This document shows, piece after piece, positions 8,359 through 18,906 of a stretch of DNA of 64,000 bases. This stretch comes from Tautonia marina (GTDB lineage: Bacteria; Planctomycetota; Planctomycetia; Isosphaerales; Isosphaeraceae), in the NCBI RefSeq assembly GCF_009177065.1, contig NZ_WEZF01000004.1:1-64000 (forward strand), read 5' to 3'. A program made the translations under genes and the position numbers. The notes beneath the pieces were generated by a model that did no database searches, was not told where the DNA came from, and saw only the letters and a list, made by a program, of their open reading frames with translations. Numbering within the stretch: the first letter of the stretch is position 1; every line of letters starts with the position of its first letter.

Positions 8359-11300
8359 TCACGATCCTTCCGCGTGATGGCCGGTGGATTGAATTCGTTC
8401 AATCAGAAGGCCGATCGAAGCAAGTGGAATCCTGATCCAGGAAGGGCGATTGTTGAGCTCATATTGAAGTTCATACAGCGATTTATCCAGCATGTAACAG
8501 TCGATCAGAAGTGAAAGTTGCTGACGATCACTCGGGACCAGGCCTGCGGGTTCGGCGACTTCCAGATAAGCCCCCAGAAACGATGCTGAGGACCATTGTT
8601 CCCAGGTGATCGCCCAGGGGAGCAACCGATCAAAATCAGATGATCGGTCCTGGCTCGCTTCGAACAGCCCTGCGAACGCGGCATAGCTGTAAGAGCGAAG
8701 CATGCCGACGACATCTTTGATGGCAGAGTGCTTCGCGCGACGCTGTTCAATCGATTTTGCGGGCTCACCCTCAAAGTCGAGCAGCACATAATCATTTAGC
8801 GACCAGAGAACCTGGCCGAGGTGATAATCGCCGTGAACGCGGATGCGCGGTGCGTCGATCTGCGTCTGGGGAAGTGATTCAAGCGGCGAGGTAATGGCAT
8901 GCTCGGCATCGAGAACACGGCGAGCGAGTGACAGGATCTCAGGCGGAAGTGTCTCGAATCGATCCTTCAGGAGTGTCAGCGCGGATTCGACCTGCGCGCG
9001 GATCTCCTGGGCGAGTTGAAGCCGATCGTTCGGCTGCATGGGTTCCGGGGCAAAGTCGGGCTCGCTCGTAAGGCTGGCGAGTGCTCGGTGAAGTTCAGCG
9101 GTTCGTTTGCCCAGGGTGGCCGCTGCGGATTGGTAGACCCCCACCGTTTCTCGAACGACTTCCGGAGATTCAGTCCCGACGAGCCCGAGGGGACCGAAAG
9201 TCCCGATCGAGGGTGGTTCGAGTTCGGGGCGACTCAAGATCAATTCGTAATAACGTGAGAGTTCGTCGAGCGCGTGTTCCCATCCCACCGATTGGAACGA
9301 AACCAACTCCTGGAACACGGCGATCGTTGTCGGGTCCGTATCAGGACGGCGATATTCGATCGATCCGGCGAGTCTCGGGAAATTTTCGAACGACGTTTTT
9401 TCCGTCAAGGCTCGGCCGATTTCAAGCTCAGGATTGGTCCCCGACTCAATGCGTCGAAAGAGCTTCATAATCAGGCGCTGACCGAAGATGATACTCGTAT
9501 TGCTTTGCTCTCCTGTCGTCCGCTTGGGTTTCAGATCGGCGTCAGGACCTCCGAGAGTTTCGGCGAGTGCTGAGGTCGGCTCGGCACGAAATCGGCCGGC
9601 GGAGGAACTGAATTCCTTTCGATGCCGGACGGCATCGAGCAGTGCCAGGCAAAAGGAATCATCGGCAATAGCGTCGTGAAGAACGGCCTGACCTTCAGCT
9701 CCTTCGAGCATGGCGAGGACGAACTTCGGGACTTGTGCAACCAGATCAAACCCTCCAGCACCGGTCGCGATCCCAAGAGGAAGAGCATACATCTCGACAT
9801 GACCGTCGTCATACCGGACTTCGACGGTCACAATGGTTGTTCGTTCGGGAAGGTTCCTTGGATGAGTTGCGTCGAGGATCTCCACCGATCGGAATTTTCG
9901 TGCCTTCCCGGCGAACCATCGCTGTCGGCGAAGAAAGGCAGGAATCACCTCCGTTTGGAGTCGTTTCCGGGATCGCCCCTTGAGCAATGTGTCCCATCCG
10001 CCTTCAAGCTCGATGGTCGGAACAGCGGTTTCCTCGGGGCCGGTCGGAGTCAGATCGAGAATGGTTGGCTCGTTTGAGCGGTGAAGTGTGAACCAGTAGA
10101 AGGCATGTGGACCGAGCGTGAGGAAGTACGGAAGTTCGCCGATTTTGGGGAACTCGGTATTGCCGAGCATCTCCATCGGTCGCATTCCCTGAAACTGGGA
10201 AAGGTCCAGTTCGCAAGGTTGCACAAATCGAGATAGGTTGGCGATACAGAGAATGATGTCATCCTTGTAGCGCCGGACATACGCGAGTACTTTGCGATTT
10301 TCTGGTTTGAGAAATTCCATCGTTCCCCGCCCAAACGCCCGATAGCGTTTGCGCAGGGCGATCATTCGTTTCATCCAGTTGAGCAAGCTGGAAGGGTCGC
10401 GTTGCTGAGCCTCAACGTTGATGGCCTGATAGCCGGTGATTGGGTCCATGATTGGCGGAGCAAAGAGCCGGGCAAAGTCGGCGCGAGAGAACCCTGCATT
10501 CCGGTCGCCGCTCCATTGCATCGGGGTTCGAACACCGTTGCGATCACCGAGGTAAATGTTATCGCCCATGCCGATCTCGTCACCATAATAGATGACGGGG
10601 GTTCCAGGGAATGAGAGCAGAAGGCTGTTCAGCAATTCCAGACGCCTGCGACTGTAATTCACCAGTGGGGCCAGCCGACGCCGAATTCCAAGATTAATAC
10701 GTGCTTGCGGGTCAGCGGCATATTCGTTGTACATGTAGTCGCGTTCTTCATCGGTCACCATCTCAAGCGTGAGTTCATCATGGTTGCGGAGGAACATTGC
10801 CCACTGACAATTCTCGGGAATGTCGGGGGTTCGCTCCATGATCTCGACGATGGGTGTGCGGTCTTCCTGGCGGACGGCCATGAAGATTCGGGGCATGACG
10901 GGAAAATGGAAGGCCATGTGGCATTCATCCCCGTCGCCGAAATAGGGGCGAACGTCATCGGGCCACTGGTTCGCCTCGGCCAGGAACATCTTGTCCCGAT
11001 AATTCGCATCAAGGGCGGCGCGGAGTTTTTTGAGGATTTGATGCGTCTCGGGCAGATTTTCGCAATTCGTGCCGTCTCGTTCGATCAGGTAAGGGATTGC
11101 GTCGAGCCGCATCCCATCAACCCCCATATCAAACCAGAATCGCATGATTCGGATGACCGCTTGCAGCACATGGGGATTATCAAAGTTCAGGTCGGGTTGA
11201 TGGCTGAAGAATCGGTGCCAGTAGTACTGCTGAGCAACCGGATCCCAGGTCCAGTTTGACTTTTCGGTGTCGGTGAAGATGATCCGAGCGTCCTGATAAC

Positions 11301-11721
11301 GCTCGTCCGTATCACTCCAGACGTAGAAGTCGCGCTTCTTCGATCCCTTGGGGGCCTGCCGGGCCGCCTGAAACCAGGAATGCTGGTCGGAGGTGTGGTT
11401 GATGACCAGCTCGTTGATGACTCGGAGGCCTCGACGATGCGCCTCCCGAACGAATACCTTGAAGTCTCGCCGCGAGCCATACGACGGATTGATACTGCGA
11501 TAATTGGCAATATCATAGCCGTCATCCCGGAGCGGAGAGGGGTAGAACGGCAGGATCCAGAGCGAGGTGACTCCCAGATCCTGGAGATAGTCAAGTTTCT
11601 CGGTCAGACCCGGAAAATCGCCGATCCCGTCGTGGTTACTGTCGAAAAACGATCGAACATGAAGTTCATAAATGATCGCATCTTTGTACCAGAAGGGGTC
11701 GGACGGAATCGCAGAAGCCAT
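8359..11721 (-). CDS. treS: Trehalose synthase - maltokinase fusion protein (TreS-Mak)
   Basis: 1120 residues from the ATG at 11721; the sequence [20 protein letters not shown] after it is the typical TreS start, so in-frame codons upstream are discarded. The first half is a GH13 barrel: the nucleophile Asp is in [15 protein letters not shown], the acid Glu in [12 protein letters not shown], the third Asp in [13 protein letters not shown]. The second half is maltokinase: [18 protein letters not shown] begins its N-terminal cap, and [11 protein letters not shown] with LLDFEGEP is the phosphotransfer site. TreS interconverts trehalose and maltose; the kinase makes maltose 1-phosphate, the donor for GlgE, whose gene ends 50 bp upstream. 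The fusion is known in many bacteria and couples the two steps. Cytoplasmic. Confidence 0.95.
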   Translation of the reverse strand: MASAIPSDPFWYKDAIIYELHVRSFFDSNHDGIGDFPGLTEKLDYLQDLGVTSLWILPFYPSPLRDDGYDIANYRSINPSYGSRRDFKVFVREAHRRGLRVINELVINHTSDQHSWFQAARQAPKGSKKRDFYVWSDTDERYQDARIIFTDTEKSNWTWDPVAQQYYWHRFFSHQPDLNFDNPHVLQAVIRIMRFWFDMGVDGMRLDAIPYLIERDGTNCENLPETHQILKKLRAALDANYRDKMFLAEANQWPDDVRPYFGDGDECHMAFHFPVMPRIFMAVRQEDRTPIVEIMERTPDIPENCQWAMFLRNHDELTLEMVTDEERDYMYNEYAADPQARINLGIRRRLAPLVNYSRRRLELLNSLLLSFPGTPVIYYGDEIGMGDNIYLGDRNGVRTPMQWSGDRNAGFSRADFARLFAPPIMDPITGYQAINVEAQQRDPSSLLNWMKRMIALRKRYRAFGRGTMEFLKPENRKVLAYVRRYKDDIILCIANLSRFVQPCELDLSQFQGMRPMEMLGNTEFPKIGELPYFLTLGPHAFYWFTLHRSNEPTILDLTPTGPEETAVPTIELEGGWDTLLKGRSRKRLQTEVIPAFLRRQRWFAGKARKFRSVEILDATHPRNLPERTTIVTVEVRYDDGHVEMYALPLGIATGAGGFDLVAQVPKFVLAMLEGAEGQAVLHDAIADDSFCLALLDAVRHRKEFSSSAGRFRAEPTSALAETLGGPDADLKPKRTTGEQSNTSIIFGQRLIMKLFRRIESGTNPELEIGRALTEKTSFENFPRLAGSIEYRRPDTDPTTIAVFQELVSFQSVGWEHALDELSRYYELILSRPELEPPSIGTFGPLGLVGTESPEVVRETVGVYQSAAATLGKRTAELHRALASLTSEPDFAPEPMQPNDRLQLAQEIRAQVESALTLLKDRFETLPPEILSLARRVLDAEHAITSPLESLPQTQIDAPRIRVHGDYHLGQVLWSLNDYVLLDFEGEPAKSIEQRRAKHSAIKDVVGMLRSYSYAAFAGLFEASQDRSSDFDRLLPWAITWEQWSSASFLGAYLEVAEPAGLVPSDRQQLSLLIDCYMLDKSLYELQYELNNRPSWIRIPLASIGLLIERIQSTGHHAEGS

Positions 11722-11771
11722 GGGGATACCTGGGTGTGCCGAGCCGGAAGATTGAGTCGATGAGGCGTGAA

Positions 11772-13757
11772 TCAGCGGGTCACATGGAAGACATGAGCCG
11801 GCATGCGGTGCGGATCCAGCATGACGAAATTTCGAGCCCCGCGCCATTGATACCGAGTGTCGCTAAGCAGGTCATGGACGGTGAGCGTGTCCCCATCAAA
11901 GACTCCAAGTTCATCGAGCGAGAGATCGACCCAGCCGGACTGGGTATTGTAGGGGTCGAGGTTGACCACCACCAGGATGACGTCTGATCGGTCGGGGGTC
12001 GCCTTGCTGTAGACCAGTAACGATTCGTTATCGACAGGGTGGAATCTGAGATTCCCGTCGGATTGGAGCGCGACGTGGTCCTTCCGGATCCGATTGACGT
12101 TCCCGATCAGTTCGCTGAGATTGCCAGGGGCGTTCAGATTCCAGTGCCGTACCTGGAATTTCTCCGAATCCAGGTATTCCTCGGAACCTGGACGTAACGG
12201 AGTGCCGAGACACTGCTCGAAGGGAGGACCGTAAATCCCGTAGGCCGAAGTGAGGGTGGCGGCCAGGATGAGCCGGGTTTTGAAGGCGGCAGGCCCCCCC
12301 GTTTGCAGGTACTCGTGAAGGATGTCCGGGGTGTTGGCAAAAAAATTGGGTCGCATGTACTCGCGACACTCGGTCGTCGTCAGCTCGGTCAGGTACTCAG
12401 TCAAGTCGTCCTTGGAGTTTCGCCAGGTGAAGTAGGTGTAACTCTGCGTGAACCCACCCTTGGCCAACCGTTTCATCATCTTCGGCCGGGTGAAGGCTTC
12501 GGACAGAAAGACGGCTTCCGGGCACCGCTCCTTGACCTCGGCGATGCACCAGTCCCAGAAGCGAAACGGCTTGGTGTGCGGGTTGTCCACTCGGAAGATG
12601 GTGACTCCATGTTCAACCCAGTAGAGAAAAACATTCCGTAATTCTTCCCAGAGACGCTGCCACTCGGGACCATCAAATTCTAAGGGGTAAATGTCCTGGT
12701 ACTTTTTCGGTGGGTTTTCCGCGTACTTGATCGTTCCATCCGGGCGATGGCGGAACCATTCGGGATGGTCCCGAACATACGGATGGTCCGGAGAACATTG
12801 GAACGCAATGTCGAGCGCGATTTTGATGCCGCGGGCCTCTGCCGCAGCCACGAGGCGATCGAAGTCCTCGATCGTTCCCAGTTCAGGATGAATTGATGTA
12901 TGGCCACCCTCCGGCGACCCAATCGCCCAGGGACTTCCAGGATCGTCGGGTCCGGCGGTCAGGGTGTTGTTGGGCCCCTTGCGGAAACTGTGGCCAATGG
13001 GATGGATGGGAGGAAGATATAAGACGTCAAATCCCATGGATGCCACGTAGGGCAGCCGTGCCTCGACGTCGCGGAAGGTGCCATGGTGCCCAGGTTCCTG
13101 GGAGGCAGACCGTGGGAACATCTCGTACCAGGCACCGAACCGGGCGATGGGCGGATCAACCACGACTCCCAGCGTTTTCTCGAAACTCGCACCCCCACTT
13201 CGATCGTCGTACCGTTCCATCAACTCGGCAAGCTGAGGATCGAGCGCGAGGGAAGTTCGAGGGACCTGATCACCGGGGGATCGAATGGCCTCGGCCCGTT
13301 CCGAGAGCCACTGAATCGCATGCCCCTCGGCGCGTTCGGAGGCGAGCCGGATCAGTTCGGCACCTTCGAGCAATTCACTTCCGATATCCTGACCTGCCGC
13401 ACTTTTCTTGGAGATCTCATCGCGCCAGGTCGAGAAACGATCAACCCATGCCTCGATCGAATATTCGTATCGGCCAAGCCGATCCACATTGAAGTGGGCT
13501 TCCCATCGATCGTTTCCCAGAGCCGTCATGGGACGCTCGGACCACGGCTCTCCTTCGAATCGAAACCGAAGGACGACACGAAGGATGTCGTGTCCCTCGG
13601 CGAAGACATCGGCCCCCACGACCACCGATTCCCCTACGGTTCGCTTGATCGGGAACCGTCCGGCATCGATTTGCGGTGTCACGCCTTCGATGATGAGTCT
13701 CGAAGGGGCTCGTGTCCGAGAAGCACCGACTGGGGAACTCTGGAGGGTCGCTGTCAT
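11772..13757 (-). CDS. glgE: Alpha-1,4-glucan:maltose-1-phosphate maltosyltransferase
   Basis: 661 residues, the usual GlgE length. It transfers maltose from maltose 1-phosphate to the end of an alpha-1,4-glucan chain. The N-terminal domain (to about 200) includes [20 protein letters not shown]; the GH13 barrel has [19 protein letters not shown], the nucleophile Asp in [17 protein letters not shown], the acid Glu in [12 protein letters not shown] and the third Asp in [12 protein letters not shown]. It is first in a two-gene unit with treS (gap 50 bp), which feeds it substrate. No branching enzyme (GlgB) gene is within the window, so branches must come from elsewhere. A weak promoter may lie at 13995-14023. 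Confidence 0.96.
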   Translation of the reverse strand: MTATLQSSPVGASRTRAPSRLIIEGVTPQIDAGRFPIKRTVGESVVVGADVFAEGHDILRVVLRFRFEGEPWSERPMTALGNDRWEAHFNVDRLGRYEYSIEAWVDRFSTWRDEISKKSAAGQDIGSELLEGAELIRLASERAEGHAIQWLSERAEAIRSPGDQVPRTSLALDPQLAELMERYDDRSGGASFEKTLGVVVDPPIARFGAWYEMFPRSASQEPGHHGTFRDVEARLPYVASMGFDVLYLPPIHPIGHSFRKGPNNTLTAGPDDPGSPWAIGSPEGGHTSIHPELGTIEDFDRLVAAAEARGIKIALDIAFQCSPDHPYVRDHPEWFRHRPDGTIKYAENPPKKYQDIYPLEFDGPEWQRLWEELRNVFLYWVEHGVTIFRVDNPHTKPFRFWDWCIAEVKERCPEAVFLSEAFTRPKMMKRLAKGGFTQSYTYFTWRNSKDDLTEYLTELTTTECREYMRPNFFANTPDILHEYLQTGGPAAFKTRLILAATLTSAYGIYGPPFEQCLGTPLRPGSEEYLDSEKFQVRHWNLNAPGNLSELIGNVNRIRKDHVALQSDGNLRFHPVDNESLLVYSKATPDRSDVILVVVNLDPYNTQSGWVDLSLDELGVFDGDTLTVHDLLSDTRYQWRGARNFVMLDPHRMPAHVFHVTR

Positions 13758-14166
13758 CAGTCTCGTGGCTCGAAGGTGAGGGTTTGTCGAAGGAGTCAGG
13801 GCACAGCGGAACCGTGACGAAGATTGAGTCGCTATGGAGCGTTGACGTCACGGGTGACGGGCTACGGCACCCGGGCTGGTCTGCGGATCAACGATCGAGC
13901 GTTCGACGTCTTCCCGCAGACGCAACAAGGCCACTCGACCACCAATCGAATCTCTATGGCTCAGGAGCCCCTGAACCGAGCAGGCTCGTGCCCTATGTTG
14001 AGATCCTCTCGGAGGGTGGTCAATGTCTCTCCTGCCTGATTCGCTGACGGACCTCAACGATCGGTCTCGGGTTTCCCCTGAGATCCCATCGCGAAAGGCC
14101 GACAGGATGACATGCTGCCGGTTTCCGCAAGATTCGTGCCACAACACGAGGTATTGGAGAATGCAA
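13758..14166. other. Gene-free interval upstream of glgE
   Basis: 409 bp with no convincing gene. On the minus strand, TTGACC (14018-14023), a 17-nt spacer and CAACAT (13995-14000) form a weak promoter-like pair (5/6 and 3/6) that could drive glgE-treS with a leader of about 230 nt. Confidence 0.3.
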
Positions 14167-15153
14167 TCATGGAGTTTTTGGGTGTGTCATGGCGTTTGGA
14201 GAGGCCCAGTCCAGGTCCTGGACCGATTCGATGGCCGACGGAAGGTCGTCGGCTTCCACGAACGCAATGACCCCTCGGGCCGTGACGGTTTGGCCTGGAA
14301 GGCAGTCGGGAAAGACCGGGTCGGAATGAATGCAGGGACACTCCGGGTTGGCCCAGGCGCGGTGACAATCATCCCAGGCTGTCACAAGCCACTGATTCGG
14401 AGTGGTTTGCGATCGACGAGCTGCGTAGGGCGGTTGCAGTGTGGTCCGGTCGTTCGATTGCTCTTGGAATTCCGAGAGCCCGCGAAGCAGGACGCACACC
14501 TGAGCCCTCAGCTTGCGCAGGGGCACCTCACCTTCATTGGAGAGGCTCAGCTCCATGAGTACCCCGTGGCGAATGGGACGAATTTTCGAGTCAATCGTGA
14601 CACCATTGGGCAGGTGCCTCCGATTGCTGAGCGATCCGTCAGAATCGGTGACCCAGGGAACGGGTTCCAACTCGATGCCGGCCCTGGTCCAGAGAGTGGG
14701 AATGTGGGTATGGGCCAGGAACAGAAGTTCATCCTCCCACCAGATCGCCTCGGGAAGATCGACCACGGCATATTCCTGCGGAGCCCAGGGGGAGACTAGC
14801 GACACCTTGGTATCGGCCCTGGGATCAATCGCCCCGTCAAGGAACCCAAGTCTCGGATGTCGCCCACCGGGGTAGGGAAGGATCAGGAGCGGCCCGTTGT
14901 CTGGAGCATTGGGGCGGTCCTCCATCGAAATGCTGAAGTGGTCGAGTGCTCGTTGTACGAAGTCGGTCGAGCGTCCCGTAGCCTTGGCCATTTCTGATTG
15001 CGAAAACCCATGATAGAGGAGCATCGATCGGAGTTTCTGTTCCAACGCCGCGTCGAACTCCCCATCGGAGGAATTGGGAACGGGTTCGGGAGTAGGATCC
15101 AGATCCTGACGGAGAGCCACGAACAACCACGTTGCGAGAATCAAGGCACTCAT
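14167..15153 (-). CDS. Exported protein of unknown function
   Basis: 328 residues from the ATG at 15153, chosen because a short hydrophobic signal (MSALILATWLFVALRQ) follows and a weak AGGA lies about 13 nt upstream. I do not recognise the family. After the signal comes an acidic linker, then a helical stretch near residues 35-75 (LLYHGFSQSEMAKATGRSTD, reminiscent of a helix-turn-helix but unproven), then a predominantly beta region with paired Trp and Pro residues and several Cys (VCVLL, DDCHRAWANPECPCIHSD). The Cys cluster near residues 270-290 could bind metal or form disulfides. It lies 112 bp after the membrane-protein gene on the same strand and may be co-transcribed with it. Confidence 0.6.
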   Translation of the reverse strand: MSALILATWLFVALRQDLDPTPEPVPNSSDGEFDAALEQKLRSMLLYHGFSQSEMAKATGRSTDFVQRALDHFSISMEDRPNAPDNGPLLILPYPGGRHPRLGFLDGAIDPRADTKVSLVSPWAPQEYAVVDLPEAIWWEDELLFLAHTHIPTLWTRAGIELEPVPWVTDSDGSLSNRRHLPNGVTIDSKIRPIRHGVLMELSLSNEGEVPLRKLRAQVCVLLRGLSEFQEQSNDRTTLQPPYAARRSQTTPNQWLVTAWDDCHRAWANPECPCIHSDPVFPDCLPGQTVTARGVIAFVEADDLPSAIESVQDLDWASPNAMTHPKTP

Positions 15154-15265
15154 GGGACGAGGGTTCCTGAAGGTGATGGATCGAGCAAACCACGGTGTTA
15201 AATCAGCTTGTCGGACTCTTCCAGACTCCCCCTTGCAAGCGATGGGAAATGCGCACCGAAGGGAG

Positions 15266-16672
15266 TTATCGTCCCGGGAACGGGCCATCACGCCAGGACC
15301 AGTTGGGCCACCGCGTCGAAGCCGAGGCCATGGTGGTTTCTCCATTGATCCATGTCGCCAGGATGAGAATCAGCGTCATCCCAATCACTCCTGTTGAGAC
15401 CCAGGCGAGCCAGGGAACTCGGTTACTTCCATCCTCCGGATCAAGCCGACGCTGGGCAGCGGGCCGCGGCCGCACAACGAGGACGTAGATCGTCATCAAG
15501 GCCATGAGAGCCCAGAAGACATTATGCATGTTGATGGTATTGGGTTGTGGAGCTTTGAAAAAGTAGAGAGCATTCAGATTCTGGAACAGAAGCATCGTGA
15601 GCGAGAGCCAGAGGATCGGAAAGGCGGGCCACCGCTGATTGCCTCGAAAGTGGAGATAGGACCAGAGGGCAACCCCGACGAAACCGAGGACGCACACGCC
15701 ATCAATCAACCCCAGGACCGTTTGCGCGAGAAGCTCGGGACGCTCCCATCCTTCGGTCGCGAGCGTTGCTGACCAGGCGGGCAGTTTCTCCTCGGGTATG
15801 ATGCGAGCCAACCGATGCCAGAGTGGAAGAAACCCCAGGACGGTCAAAATTCCGTAAAAAGATGAGAGTTTAATGTTAGGTTCTTTGGGAGGGTCAGGAT
15901 AGACCCGGTTCACCATTCCGAACGTGAAGATGAACCCGCCGATCATCCCGCAACTGACTTCCATCACATTCCAGTGATTAATACTATAATTATAAACTCC
16001 TTGGAAAACGTTGGCCAGATTTCCCAGGAGGCGCCCTCCAGCCATTCCGAGTCCAAACCCGAGATAACCCAGGACGGCACCGCGCAACCCGATCGATTTG
16101 TTGTTGTACGCCAGCCAGATCAGCTGGCCGAGCGCGGCCCCCATGAAGGCAACGGAGATGTTGTTTCGAGGGGGATTGATCTGAAACCCGAGAAAATTCA
16201 CGACAACCAGCGAGACGAGCCATCCGCCGACAAAGAGGCTCCCGAGCAGCCCCAGCCATTCACTCGTTCGGAGTGGCTGACGTTCGAGCATCAACCCGAT
16301 GAGTGCCCCGCCGAACGTTCCCCAGGCGGAACCTTGAAGGAACAGGGTGAGGAATCCATAGCTGTAGTTGAGAAACGTATCCGACTGGGCGTATCCATGC
16401 AGGAGCCCGTAGCTCATGGTCCCACCCGAGCCGATTCCCATGGCCGAGAGGGCCGCCACGATGGGCATCCATCGGTGCAGAGATCGCTGGCCGCTCACCC
16501 AGGCGAACGCCAGTCCGAGCGCCGCGCCGGGGTACATGGCACCGATGGAATGGCCGAAGTCGCCTCGGATTCCCCATGCCAGGCCGACCGCGAGGGCGAC
16601 GAACAGGCTTCGACCAATTCGATCCCAAAGGCTGAGGCTCGTTGCGTCTTGATTGGTACGAGACTCCGACAT
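15266..16672 (-). CDS. Polytopic membrane protein of unknown function
   Basis: 468 residues with about ten hydrophobic segments, for example SLFVALAVGLAWGIRG near 25, ALGLAFAWVSG near 55, GLLGSLFVGGWLVSLVVV near 145, and VPWLAWVSTGVIGMTLILIL near 430. The motif WGIRGDFGHSIGAMYPGAA and repeated Gly-rich helices suggest a packed helical bundle, but I know no transporter signature that fits. It is upstream of and co-oriented with the exported unknown protein at 14167. The last about 25 residues are polar and cytoplasmic or exposed. Found here beside carbohydrate genes, but nothing links it to them directly. Confidence 0.75.
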   Translation of the reverse strand: MSESRTNQDATSLSLWDRIGRSLFVALAVGLAWGIRGDFGHSIGAMYPGAALGLAFAWVSGQRSLHRWMPIVAALSAMGIGSGGTMSYGLLHGYAQSDTFLNYSYGFLTLFLQGSAWGTFGGALIGLMLERQPLRTSEWLGLLGSLFVGGWLVSLVVVNFLGFQINPPRNNISVAFMGAALGQLIWLAYNNKSIGLRGAVLGYLGFGLGMAGGRLLGNLANVFQGVYNYSINHWNVMEVSCGMIGGFIFTFGMVNRVYPDPPKEPNIKLSSFYGILTVLGFLPLWHRLARIIPEEKLPAWSATLATEGWERPELLAQTVLGLIDGVCVLGFVGVALWSYLHFRGNQRWPAFPILWLSLTMLLFQNLNALYFFKAPQPNTINMHNVFWALMALMTIYVLVVRPRPAAQRRLDPEDGSNRVPWLAWVSTGVIGMTLILILATWINGETTMASASTRWPNWSWRDGPFPGR

Positions 16673-16873
16673 CGGGCTGAATCCTCCGTCATGGTGAGAG
16701 TTTTCTGTGCCGAGGACCGTCGAGAACCCCCTGGTCTCGACGGTGTCGAGGGCGTGTACCCCTTGATCGGGAGAGAAGATTGCGAACGATTCCCGAAGAG
16801 TCGGTAAACTCGAAGGAGTGTTGGGCTCGATTCAGGCGCTCCGACCGATCAGGCACCTCAGGAGGAACGACTC

Positions 16874-17893
16874 ATGGGATTGGCACCTTCCCTCGTGCTC
16901 AAAGCGGCCTTGCTCCTCGGAGGAGTTCACCCTGCGCCAACGATCGAGCCATCGGAGTTTCAAGACTGGTTTCTCGCATCCTTTGATGGCACCCTGGAGC
17001 TCGATGACGATCTCACCGAGCGTGTCCAGGAATTTCGGTACGTTTTCGTGATGGGGTTGATGAATGAACGATCACCGGGGTATCTCGAGCAGAATGTTCG
17101 GGAATTGAAACAGTTGGGAGTTCCGTCGAGCAGGATTCACCGCATCGCCCCCAGCTCCGATGCGAGCTTCCGGGAGAACCTTGACGAGATTCGGGCCGCC
17201 TTCAAGGAGATCGCCGATCAAGGCCCAGAACCGATGGTCATTATCGGGCACAGTCGAGGGGCTTGCGACGCCTTGGCCTTTGCCCTTCACGAAGCCGAGT
17301 TCATTAGCGAGCGAGTGGTAGCCTTGTTCCTGGTTCAAGGCCCATTCGGCGGAAGCGGAGCGGCGGATTACGTGCTCGGGAGCGGTGTTCCCATGGACCG
17401 GCAAATTCCGCCTCCGGCGCGAGCGCTGGCAAACCTTTTTCGCAATGCCGAGGCACGGAAGCTGGAACGCGGGAAGCATTCAGGCATTGTCGATTTGACC
17501 AGCGACGCTTCGGAACGCTTCTGGAAACGCCTGCTTGATTCCCGACGATCGTCCATTCCGATCGTGGGCCCACGAACCTTCTACATCGAGGCCACGGTCC
17601 CTCCTTCCCGACAGCCACCCTTGCGCCGCCCCGTCGCACGCTATCTTGAAACGTATTATGGTCCGAATGACGGGTTGGTGGCCGCCGGTGATCAGTACTT
17701 GCCGGAACTGGGGACTCGGCTCGGCATGCTGGAAGTCAGCCACATGGATTTGACGCATCGATTCCCCGCCGCTCGACCTCAGCGTCGGCTCCGAGGCGCT
17801 CTGGTCCAGGCGATCGCCGTCTCCGTCGGTCGCGTGAAGAGGGGCAAACACGACCTCAGCGATCGAACCGATCAAGATTCCTCGCCGAGATAA
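16874..17893 (+). CDS. Alpha/beta-hydrolase fold protein, probably exported
   Basis: 339 residues. An excellent ribosome site, AGGAGG, precedes the ATG at 16874. A short hydrophobic N-terminus (LVLKAALLLGGVHPAP) suggests export. The nucleophile elbow GHSRGACDAL at about residues 120-129 gives the Ser of an alpha/beta hydrolase, preceded by the strand MVIIGHS; a late Asp/His pair is plausible in YGPNDGLVAAGDQ and EVSHMDLTHR. This pattern resembles lipases or esterases of triacylglycerol-lipase type; the substrate is unknown. Its last 22 bp overlap the 3' end of the convergent receiver-like gene. Confidence 0.75.
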   Translation: MGLAPSLVLKAALLLGGVHPAPTIEPSEFQDWFLASFDGTLELDDDLTERVQEFRYVFVMGLMNERSPGYLEQNVRELKQLGVPSSRIHRIAPSSDASFRENLDEIRAAFKEIADQGPEPMVIIGHSRGACDALAFALHEAEFISERVVALFLVQGPFGGSGAADYVLGSGVPMDRQIPPPARALANLFRNAEARKLERGKHSGIVDLTSDASERFWKRLLDSRRSSIPIVGPRTFYIEATVPPSRQPPLRRPVARYLETYYGPNDGLVAAGDQYLPELGTRLGMLEVSHMDLTHRFPAARPQRRLRGALVQAIAVSVGRVKRGKHDLSDRTDQDSSPR

Positions 17894-18267
17894 CGCTGGA
17901 TCAATGCCGGTAATTCCGCCGTAAATTTACTGCGAGGAAGGACCGGATCGCAACCGACATCCCGCGCCGCGGAGAGCGCCTGCACGTCAACGTGTGACCC
18001 GAAGGCAATGAATCGGGCTTCCGGCGCCAGGTTTCGATACGCCAGGAGGACTTCCGACTGGGCAAAGTGCGGATGAGAGAGGTCGACGAACACAACCCTC
18101 GGTTCCCACTGCTGCAACATCGACTCCGCGAGCGGGGCGGTACCGGCCAGCAGGACGCGATACCCCAGCTCGCGGGCCGTCCCGGTGATCTTGCTGGTGA
18201 AGATCAGATCCTGACAGAGCAAAATGGCATCAGGACCATCCGAAGCAGGTGATTCACGATCAGTCAT
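17872..18267 (-). CDS. Receiver-like (CheY-type) single-domain protein
   Basis: 131 residues from the ATG at 18267; the upstream region in the same frame overlaps the P-II gene and is unlikely to be coding. Strand-helix pattern and residues fit a response-regulator receiver: putative phosphoacceptor Asp in VVFVDLSHPH, the Ser of the Thr/Ser position in IAFGSHVD, and the late Lys in LPRSKF. The usual acidic pair at the first strand is reduced to a single Asp (LLCQDLIF), so phosphorylation may be weakened. No output domain. It is 77 bp downstream of the P-II gene on the same strand, so co-expression is likely, and it overlaps the convergent hydrolase gene by 22 bp. Confidence 0.6.
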   Translation of the reverse strand: MTDRESPASDGPDAILLCQDLIFTSKITGTARELGYRVLLAGTAPLAESMLQQWEPRVVFVDLSHPHFAQSEVLLAYRNLAPEARFIAFGSHVDVQALSAARDVGCDPVLPRSKFTAELPALIQRYLGEES

Positions 18268-18344
18268 GATGTCCGTCTCGGAGAAAAGTTCTGGGAGGTC
18301 GGCAGTCGAGGAGTTGCGGCGAGAGGGACCGAGCAACGATGAGG

Positions 18345-18692
18345 TCAGATCGCCTCGGGGCCACACTCTCCTGTACGAATTCGGATGCAATCCTCAAGCG
18401 GAAGGATGAAAATCTTGCCATCACCGATCGCCCCATCCTTGCCGGTTCGGGCCGCGTCGATAATGGCGTTGATGGTCGGCTCCACGAAATCTTCGTTAAC
18501 GGCAATCTGTAGCTCGATCTTCCGCAGCAAATTCACGGTGAATTCGTGACCCCGGTACACCTCGGTAAAGCCTCGTTGGCGTCCGAATCCCTGAACGTCC
18601 ATGACCGTCAACCGGTGGACTTCGACCTTCGAGAGCGCGAGTTTCACCGCCTCCAGTTTGGTTGGTTGAATAATCGCGATGATCAGCTTCAT
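18345..18692 (-). CDS. glnB: P-II nitrogen regulatory protein, Phe51 variant
   Basis: 115 residues from the ATG at 18692, with GAGGG 6-7 nt before it. P-II proteins are trimeric sensors of 2-oxoglutarate and ATP/ADP. The fold is intact: IIAIIQPTKLEAVK at the start, T-loop GFGRQRGFTEVYRG, ATP-binding IGDGKIF and RIRTGE. Numbered like E. coli GlnB with no gap, residue 46 is Tyr but residue 51, the usual uridylylation or adenylylation Tyr, is Phe, and residue 49 is His rather than Ser or Ala. Three residues (DGA, 86-88) are inserted between TGK and IGDGK. Control by uridylylation at position 51 is therefore impossible; sensing by ligand binding may remain. No amtB or glnA gene is adjacent. Confidence 0.93.
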   Translation of the reverse strand: MKLIIAIIQPTKLEAVKLALSKVEVHRLTVMDVQGFGRQRGFTEVYRGHEFTVNLLRKIELQIAVNEDFVEPTINAIIDAARTGKDGAIGDGKIFILPLEDCIRIRTGECGPEAI

Positions 18693-18906
18693 GACCGCCC
18701 TCATTCTCGAAGACTCAAATCGCTGCCGGCCACGCCGGGCGGAGGTCGTCGTCGCAAGCGTTCCGGTTGGGTTGGCTCGCCGTGACGTGGTGGTGAGGTG
18801 TTACTGTACCGAAATCCGGACGATCAACGAAGAACCAGGGTCGAGATCACGCAGATCCCGGCCCTGGGTCGTTGATCGAATTGGCGTCGGACGTGAGTCA
18901 AGGAGA

